The notes below the pieces were generated by a model that was given only the letters and a program-made list of their open reading frames with translations, was not told where the DNA came from and searched no databases. Positions 1-4,498 of a DNA stretch of 6,099 nt are shown piece by piece. Each line of letters opens with the position of its first letter. Within the stretch, counting starts at the first letter, position 1. Position numbers and translations under genes: made by a program. Origin of the DNA: Proteiniphilum sp. (GTDB taxonomy: Bacteria > Bacteroidota > Bacteroidia > Bacteroidales > Dysgonomonadaceae); the NCBI GenBank assembly GCA_031284475.1, contig JAISZV010000223.1, forward strand, positions 1 through 6,099. Direction: 5' to 3'.

Positions 1-967
1 TACCGAACTGCCGGCGTTCAACGGCATAGTTATAGGCTTCGCGGGTAGCCGCTTCCGAAATGCCGACCGATTGGGCCATGATCCCCAGGCGGGCTCCGTT
101 CATCAGCGACATCACGTATTTGATCAGCCCCATCCGGCGCGATCCCACCAATTCAGCTTTGGCATTCTTGAAAACCAATTCGCAGGTGGGCGCTCCTTTG
201 ATACCCATCTTATTCTCAATACGGCGTACGTCCACACCGCCGTTTTTCTTGTCATAGATGAACATCGACAGTCCGCGGGCGTCCTTTGTCCCCTCCTCCG
301 AGCGGGCAAGCGCCAGGTGAATATCGGCGTCGCCGTTGGTGATGAAACGCTTCACGCCATTCAGATACCACTGGCCTTCCTTTTCGTCGTAAGTAGCTTT
401 GAGCATCACCGCTTGCAGATCCGATCCTGCGTCGGGTTCCGTAAGGTCCATCGACATGGTTTCCCCCTTCACGATGCGCGGCAGGTATTTATCTCTCTGC
501 CCTTGATCGGCAAATTCATAGATAGTCTCTCCGCAATCCTGCAACATCCAGATATTCTGGAAGCTGGCGTCGGCACGGCTGACAATATCGGCGCTCATCA
601 TATAAGGCGTCATCGGGAAATTAAGCCCGCCGTATTTGCGTGAAAGCCCCATACCCATCAGTTCCGCCTTGTTGAGCGCATCGAGGTTTTCCTGTGTGGG
701 TGTTGCATAGGTAACACGCCCATTGTTTACGGTAGGCCCGATATGATCTACCTCCTCGGCGTTCGGTTCAATGATTTCGCCGCATATCTCTCCCACTACT
801 TCCAATACTTTATTGTAGCTGTCCATCGCATCCTCAAAATCCATCGGAGCGTAGTCGTATGTCTCGCGGTCTGCGTAGTTTCTCTCTTTCAATTCCACAA
901 TCCGTTTCATCAACGGGTGCTGAAGATAATGACGGAATTGCGGTGTATCTGTATAAAAGTTTGCCAT
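1..967 (-). CDS. Acyl-CoA dehydrogenase, N-terminal 322 residues (3' end outside window)
   Basis: A flavin-dependent acyl-CoA dehydrogenase, which interconverts a saturated acyl-CoA and its trans-2-enoyl-CoA and exchanges electrons with ETF in the cytoplasm. The frame is open from an ATG at 967 to the window edge. Residues 1 to about 165 are the helical N-terminal domain, ending in the GETIYEFADQGQRDKYLP stretch. The central beta-domain begins with MSMDLTEPDAGSD (171-183), the family's first signature, and includes GVKRFITNG (204-212). The visible part ends in AVERRQFG (315-322), at the start of the C-terminal helical domain. The catalytic glutamate and second signature lie outside the window. 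The roughly 40-residue extension ahead of the usual N-terminal domain, and the DLTEPDAGSDLQ variant, suggest the longer (about 560-600 residue) class of the family, of which FadE5 is an example; this is inference. It is the third gene of the etfB-etfA operon, 25 nt after etfA, so EtfAB is its likely electron partner. Substrate cannot be read from the fragment; a short-chain butyryl-CoA-type role is plausible. Confidence 0.95.
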   Translation of the reverse strand, partial: MANFYTDTPQFRHYLQHPLMKRIVELKERNYADRETYDYAPMDFEDAMDSYNKVLEVVGEICGEIIEPNAEEVDHIGPTVNNGRVTYATPTQENLDALNKAELMGMGLSRKYGGLNFPMTPYMMSADIVSRADASFQNIWMLQDCGETIYEFADQGQRDKYLPRIVKGETMSMDLTEPDAGSDLQAVMLKATYDEKEGQWYLNGVKRFITNGDADIHLALARSEEGTKDARGLSMFIYDKKNGGVDVRRIENKMGIKGAPTCELVFKNAKAELVGSRRMGLIKYVMSLMNGARLGIMAQSVGISEAATREAYNYAVERRQFG

Positions 968-992
968 TTATTTTCTTGTTATTTTATTACGC

Positions 993-2018
993 TTATTTCG
1001 TATTCTTCTTATAGTACTTAATCATTTTCGGAATCACTTTCTCTATTTCGCCGGTGATCACATAATCGGCAATGGAATTGATAGGTGCGTTGGGATCGTT
1101 ATTGATAGAAATAATGATTGAACTGTCCTGCATACCGGCAATGTGTTGTATCTGCCCCGATATGCCGCAGGCAATATAGACCTTGGGACGGACGGTAACG
1201 CCCGTTTGTCCCACCTGCCGTTCATGTTCTGCGAACCCTGCATCTACTGCCGCACGCGAAGCGCCTACTTCTGCTCCCAGCACACCGGCAAGTTGGTAGA
1301 GCAACTGGAAGTTCTCTTTCGATCCTACGCCATATCCTCCGGAGACAATGATGGGTGAGTTCTTGATATTTACCTTTGACTTTTCGATATGGCGGCCGAT
1401 AATGGAAACCACAAAATCCTCCGCCTTTACATAGTCGGCTACGTTGTGTTCCACTGTTTCTCCTTTATAATAAGGATCGAAAAATTCTTTTTTCATCACC
1501 CCTTCACGTACTGTGGCCATCTGGGGGCGACAGTCGGGATTAATGATCCACGCTACGATATTACCGCCAAAGGCAGGACGTATCTGGTAGAGCAGGTTTT
1601 TGTAGGTCTTTCCCTCTTTCCGGTCTTCGTGATCGCCTATTTCGAGCGAAGTACAGTCGGCTGTAAGGCCGCTGCCCAGAAGGGATGAAACACGCGGCCC
1701 CAGGTCGCGCCCGATAATGGTGGCGCCCATCAGGCATATCTGCGGTTGTTCTTTGCGGAAAAGCCCCGCCAGGATGGAAGTATGCGGGAGTGTAGCGTAT
1801 GGCGACAGGCGGTCATCTTTAAAGATATGCAATACATCCACGCCATAAGGGAATACCTGTTCTTCGATCCGTTCGAGGCCGGCAACGCCGGCGGCGGCAA
1901 TGGCTTCGAGTTTACAACCCAGCCGGCCGGCAAGCGAGCGTCCTTTGGTCAGTAGTTCCAAACTCACATCGGCCACTATTCCCTCCTCAATTTCCAAATA
2001 TACAAATAAGTTATTCAT
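993..2018 (-). CDS. etfA: Electron transfer flavoprotein alpha subunit
   Basis: The FAD-binding subunit of the EtfAB heterodimer, which carries electrons between acyl-CoA dehydrogenases and another redox partner. With the ATG at 2018 the protein is 341 residues, normal for the family. The N-terminal Rossmann-like domain starts at MNNLFVYLEIEEG. The C-terminal FAD domain shows SGGYGVG (226-232), GASR (252-255), GQTG (270-273), the signature YIACGISGQIQH (281-292), and INNDPNAPI just after it. These are the loops that hold the FAD in known EtfA structures. A longer frame reaches a TTG at 2042 that overlaps the last codons of etfB. The ATG is preferred because it gives the family's usual N-terminus and leaves a 16-nt gap after the etfB stop. 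No clear Shine-Dalgarno sequence is visible; the upstream bases are AT-rich (CGATAAAA), as is common in this phylum. It is cotranscribed with etfB and the dehydrogenase. Confidence 0.96.
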   Translation of the reverse strand: MNNLFVYLEIEEGIVADVSLELLTKGRSLAGRLGCKLEAIAAAGVAGLERIEEQVFPYGVDVLHIFKDDRLSPYATLPHTSILAGLFRKEQPQICLMGATIIGRDLGPRVSSLLGSGLTADCTSLEIGDHEDRKEGKTYKNLLYQIRPAFGGNIVAWIINPDCRPQMATVREGVMKKEFFDPYYKGETVEHNVADYVKAEDFVVSIIGRHIEKSKVNIKNSPIIVSGGYGVGSKENFQLLYQLAGVLGAEVGASRAAVDAGFAEHERQVGQTGVTVRPKVYIACGISGQIQHIAGMQDSSIIISINNDPNAPINSIADYVITGEIEKVIPKMIKYYKKNTK

Positions 2019-2034
2019 TTTTATCGTTCGTTTA

Positions 2035-2913
2035 TTATCCAATCGTGTGACTATCTATCAGTTCCTTCATCAGTTCTTCGATATCTACATCGTCGTCTGC
2101 GAGCTGTCTGCTCTCTTTGGCCTGAAACACCACATTCTCTATCTTTTTCACTTTAGTAGGAGAACCGGAGAGTCCGCACTGTACGGGATCGGCTTCCACA
2201 TCGGCCACACTCCACTCGGTAAGGTTCAGATAAGGACGGCTGTTGTAGATATCTATGTAGTCGATATTCTCCGACTGACGCTCTGTAACGGTTTTGGCAT
2301 GTTTGTACTTCAATAATAACTTCGCATTGCGGGGACGGCATGCGCGGGCAGAACCATTCACCGTAATAACTACGGGAAGAGGACATTCCACTACTTCTAC
2401 TCCGTTTTCCAGACGGCGTTTAACAGTTATTTTACCGTTCTCGATCTTTTCGATATTCTCTGCATAGGTAATTTGCGGAACTCCCAGCTTTTCGGCCACC
2501 TGGGGGCCCACCTGCGCCGTATCGCCGTCAATGGCCTGGCGCCCTGAGACAATGACGTCAAACTTTCCGATCTTGCGGATCGCCATCGACAAGGCATACG
2601 AAGTAGCCAATGTATCGGCGCCGGCAAAAGCCCTATCGGTCAACAGTATTCCGTCATCGGCGCCACGAAACAACCCTTCCCGTAAAATCTCCGCAGCGCG
2701 TCCCGGGCCCATAGTCAGCACCGTAATTGTTGAACCCGGAAACCGGTCTTTGATATCCAACGCCTGTTCCATCGCGTTTAAATCTTCGGGATTAAAGATA
2801 GCGGGCAATGCCGCCCTGTTTACAGTTCCGTCAGCTTTCATTGCATCTTTCCCCACATTTCGCGTATCGGGAACTTGCTTAGCCAACACAATAATGTTGT
2901 ATGTCATATTCAT
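2035..2913 (-). CDS. etfB: Electron transfer flavoprotein beta subunit
   Basis: The partner of EtfA in the cytoplasmic electron transfer flavoprotein. At 292 residues it is slightly longer than the usual 250-270. Visible landmarks are AKQVPDT (11-17), the NPEDLNAMEQAL helix (41-52), TMGPGRA (67-73), GADTLATS (98-105), GRQAIDGDTAQVGP (124-137) and GLSGSPTKV (247-255). An acidic C-terminal arm (about 272-292) probably docks on EtfA. The 124-137 segment is the form I know from ETFs of anaerobes such as Acidaminococcus, where the beta subunit binds a second FAD and takes electrons from NADH. Mitochondrial-type ETF has a KQAIDDDCNQTG-like stretch and binds AMP there. A bifurcating or NADH-linked role is therefore inferred, not shown. 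Two in-frame ATGs (2913 and 2907) are possible starts; the outer one is listed. It is the first gene of the operon, about 25 nt downstream of a TATCTTTG promoter element. Confidence 0.96.
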   Translation of the reverse strand: MNMTYNIIVLAKQVPDTRNVGKDAMKADGTVNRAALPAIFNPEDLNAMEQALDIKDRFPGSTITVLTMGPGRAAEILREGLFRGADDGILLTDRAFAGADTLATSYALSMAIRKIGKFDVIVSGRQAIDGDTAQVGPQVAEKLGVPQITYAENIEKIENGKITVKRRLENGVEVVECPLPVVITVNGSARACRPRNAKLLLKYKHAKTVTERQSENIDYIDIYNSRPYLNLTEWSVADVEADPVQCGLSGSPTKVKKIENVVFQAKESRQLADDDVDIEELMKELIDSHTIG

Positions 2914-2944
2914 TTAGATTAGTATGTATGTTTATTTCTTTCTG

Positions 2945-2952
2945 CAAAGATA
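2945..2952 (-). promoter_or_regulatory. Bacteroidota-type -7 promoter element for the etfB-etfA-dehydrogenase operon
   Basis: On the minus strand the sequence reads TATCTTTG, a full match to the TAnnTTTG -7 consensus of Bacteroidota housekeeping promoters. Transcription would begin near 2938-2940, giving an untranslated leader of about 25 nt before the etfB ATG. No good TTG (-33) box is seen at the expected 19-23 nt spacing, so the call rests on the -7 element and its position. Confidence 0.55.
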
Positions 2953-3044
2953 CGCAAAAAAATGCCATGCCCTCCGCCTCATTATCATTTTTCTAAAAAA
3001 CGGGAAGGGCAATTAAACCAAACCTATGGAAATATATCTTTATA

Positions 3045-3059
3045 AAAACAGCCTGTTTT
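3045..3059. repeat. Short inverted repeat AAAACA-GCC-TGTTTT
   Basis: A 6-bp perfect inverted repeat around a 3-nt centre; the outer bases of the centre (G and C) can also pair, giving a 7-bp symmetry around one base. It lies about 90 nt upstream of both the lipoprotein and etfB -7 elements. It could be a dyad operator, but chance is a fair explanation in AT-rich DNA. The spacer is too short to favour a stable RNA hairpin. Confidence 0.3.
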
Positions 3060-3107
3060 CCCCAATTCCATCCATGGATTAATACGGACAACCACAGAAA
3101 ACATTTG

Positions 3108-3143
3108 TTTTGTCAAATATATGAATGAAATATGATAACTTTG
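3108..3143 (+). promoter_or_regulatory. Bacteroidota-type promoter for the lipoprotein gene
   Basis: TAACTTTG at 3136-3143 matches the TAnnTTTG -7 consensus. A TTTTG at 3108-3112 lies 23 nt upstream, at the long end of the accepted spacing for the -33 TTG element. The expected start of transcription is near 3149-3150, only about 11 nt before the ATG at 3161. The promoter therefore overlaps the upstream in-frame ATG at 3125, which argues that 3125 is not the translation start. Confidence 0.65.
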
Positions 3144-3160
3144 CAATAAATTTTAATCGT

Positions 3161-4210
3161 ATGCAAAAAGTAACATCTTTTCTGACAACCTTTCTCATAG
3201 TTTTCCTGATGAGCAACTGCGCGGGGATCAAATACCTGACAGTGGAAACGCGCGAACCGGCACAGATAAACCTGCCTTCTAATATACTTTCCGTAGCGAT
3301 TGTCAATAATGTGGTACAACAACCGGATGAAGTAGGGCATGACAGTATACCGATAGGGCACACACAAGCGGAAAGAACAAAAGCTTCATCCGACAGCGTC
3401 GCCTTTTTCTATACCGAAGCGCTGGCCCAGTTCCTGGATGAGGAGGATTATTTTCAGCAGGTAATGTATTACTACGAACCGCTGAGGGATGACAATGATT
3501 TTTTCAGGGAAAAACCAATCGACCCCGAAACGATGAATAAGATCAGAAGGAGTACAGACGCCGATGCGATTATCGCCCTTGATAAGCTGATCGTCGAGAC
3601 CAAAAAGAGAGACCATTTCCGGCAGCAGGGATACACTTACGCAGATATGACAGGAAAAATACATTCTATTCTCCGTGTATATATGCCCACTATGGAAGGA
3701 AAGATCCCCACCGTACAATATAGCGACAGTATTCATTGGGAAGGTTTTGATATACAAGATGGAAGAGCTTATGCCGATATTATGCTCCCTTCCCGTGAGG
3801 AAGCGGCAAAAATACTGGCAGTGAGGGCTGCGGAGAAGATGAGCAATGTATTTGCCCCCCATTGGAAGATGCAGGATCGATGGTATTATACGCTTCCCAA
3901 CTCGCTGATGCGGGAAGGGGAAACATACGCCAAAGGATCGGAATGGAATAAGGCAGTTGAGAGATGGAAATCGTTCTACAACAACAACTCCAAGAGAACC
4001 GACAAGGCCAAAGCAGCCAATAACATTGCACTTGCCTATGAAATGCTGGACGATATGGCACAAGCATCGGAATGGGCTACAGTTGCAAACGACCTGTTCA
4101 ATGAGTTCACAGCGCCCAACTCCCTGGAGAGAAAAAGATCACTACTCTACAAAAACGAAATCCAGAGAAGGCTCAATAACTCTACTATACTGAATATGGA
4201 TGACTTTTGA
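3161..4210 (+). CDS. Putative lipoprotein with C-terminal TPR-like region (DUF6340-like)
   Basis: A 349-residue protein of unknown function, probably a membrane-anchored lipoprotein. The start at 3161 is chosen because the next residues form a lipoprotein signal: a lysine at position 3, a hydrophobic stretch (about 4-17) and a cysteine at 20 in LMSNC. An in-frame ATG 36 nt upstream would bury this signal and sits inside the promoter. Asn at -1 and Met at -3 are not the textbook lipobox residues, so lipidation is likely rather than certain. The mature part opens with a strand-rich segment (ILSVAIVNNVV, about 42-52) and continues as a mixed domain to about 230. Two helix-turn-helix units follow (about 249-275 and 283-313, with GETYAKGSEWNKAVERW and NNIALAYEMLDDMAQASEW), resembling TPRs. 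The overall pattern recalls the Bacteroidota family DUF6340, from memory only. It is a single gene with its own promoter, divergent from etfB. Confidence 0.85.
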   Translation: MQKVTSFLTTFLIVFLMSNCAGIKYLTVETREPAQINLPSNILSVAIVNNVVQQPDEVGHDSIPIGHTQAERTKASSDSVAFFYTEALAQFLDEEDYFQQVMYYYEPLRDDNDFFREKPIDPETMNKIRRSTDADAIIALDKLIVETKKRDHFRQQGYTYADMTGKIHSILRVYMPTMEGKIPTVQYSDSIHWEGFDIQDGRAYADIMLPSREEAAKILAVRAAEKMSNVFAPHWKMQDRWYYTLPNSLMREGETYAKGSEWNKAVERWKSFYNNNSKRTDKAKAANNIALAYEMLDDMAQASEWATVANDLFNEFTAPNSLERKRSLLYKNEIQRRLNNSTILNMDDF

Positions 4211-4294
4211 CAGTATCAGGCTGCTTTTTCCGGGTTTATTGCATTTGAACTAAAAAAAATTTCAAACTTAATTTCCGGTTCTCAAAAAAAATAT

Positions 4295-4302
4295 TACCTT
4301 TG
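4295..4302 (+). promoter_or_regulatory. Bacteroidota-type -7 promoter element for rho
   Basis: TACCTTTG is a full match to TAnnTTTG. The region 19-23 nt upstream reads TTTCCGG and lacks a clear TTG -33 box. Transcription would start near 4308, leaving a leader of about 190 nt before the rho ATG. Confidence 0.55.
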
Positions 4303-4404
4303 CCCTCGAATCTTACAACAGTAACTTTACTCATAACTGCTGTTCTGTTACATTCTTTAAAATTCATTTTTAAATCAATTATATTCTACCCGTTTTGTTC
4401 ATAT

Positions 4405-4425
4405 TGAATGGAATCAATCCATTCA
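4405..4425 (+). promoter_or_regulatory. Stem-loop in the rho leader
   Basis: TGAATGGA and TCCATTCA form a perfect 8-bp stem around a 5-nt loop (ATCAA). No T-tract follows, so it does not look like an intrinsic terminator. It overlaps the start of the small 12-codon frame in the leader. Confidence 0.5.
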
Positions 4426-4427
4426 TC

Positions 4428-4455
4428 GTTGAATCCGGAGATATAATTATTCAAC
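4428..4455 (+). promoter_or_regulatory. Second stem-loop in the rho leader
   Basis: GTTGAAT (4428-4434) pairs perfectly with ATTCAAC (4449-4455) around a 14-nt loop. It ends 43 nt before the rho ATG. The GAAT/ATTC segments of this and the preceding stem are interchangeable, so alternative pairings are possible. Confidence 0.4.
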
Positions 4456-4498
4456 AACAATATTCATTTAAAAACCATAACGAATTTCATACATTTAC

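Larger units (their letters stand above)
2914..3160. other. Divergent intergenic region between etfB and the lipoprotein gene
   Basis: A 247-nt, AT-rich non-coding stretch that separates two genes pointing away from each other. It carries a promoter for each direction (minus-strand TATCTTTG at 2945-2952, plus-strand TAACTTTG at 3136-3143). Between them lie two short inverted repeats, AAAACA-GCC-TGTTTT (3045-3059) and the 10-bp palindrome ATCCATGGAT (3070-3079). No RNA gene or further reading frame of note was recognised. Confidence 0.7.
4211..4498 (+). other. Non-coding region and long leader upstream of rho
   Basis: 288 nt lie between the lipoprotein stop codon and the rho ATG. The first part (4211-4290) has A-tracts but no convincing terminator hairpin for the lipoprotein gene. 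A TACCTTTG promoter element follows at 4295-4302, and then a leader of about 190 nt. The leader holds two stem-loops (4405-4425 and 4428-4455) and a 12-codon ATG-to-TAA frame (4408-4446). No known riboswitch class was recognised. The length and structure suggest post-transcriptional or termination-based control of rho, a gene known to be autoregulated in other bacteria; this is inference. Confidence 0.6.

Noticed and set aside
71..643. 190-residue plus-strand open frame
   Set aside because: It lies entirely antisense to the well-supported acyl-CoA dehydrogenase coding sequence and shows no recognisable domain.
3125..3160. Upstream ATG extending the lipoprotein gene by 12 residues
   Set aside because: It would place MKYDNFAINFNR before the signal peptide and overlaps the TAACTTTG promoter element, so the ATG would lie upstream of the expected transcription start.
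3386..4063. 225-residue minus-strand open frame
   Set aside because: It is antisense to the lipoprotein gene, which has a promoter, signal peptide and coherent helical repeats. The antisense product is Cys/His/Phe-rich without a recognisable pattern.
4211..4290. Intrinsic terminator after the lipoprotein gene
   Set aside because: A-tracts and a short T-run are present, but I could find no GC-rich stem directly followed by a T-tract.
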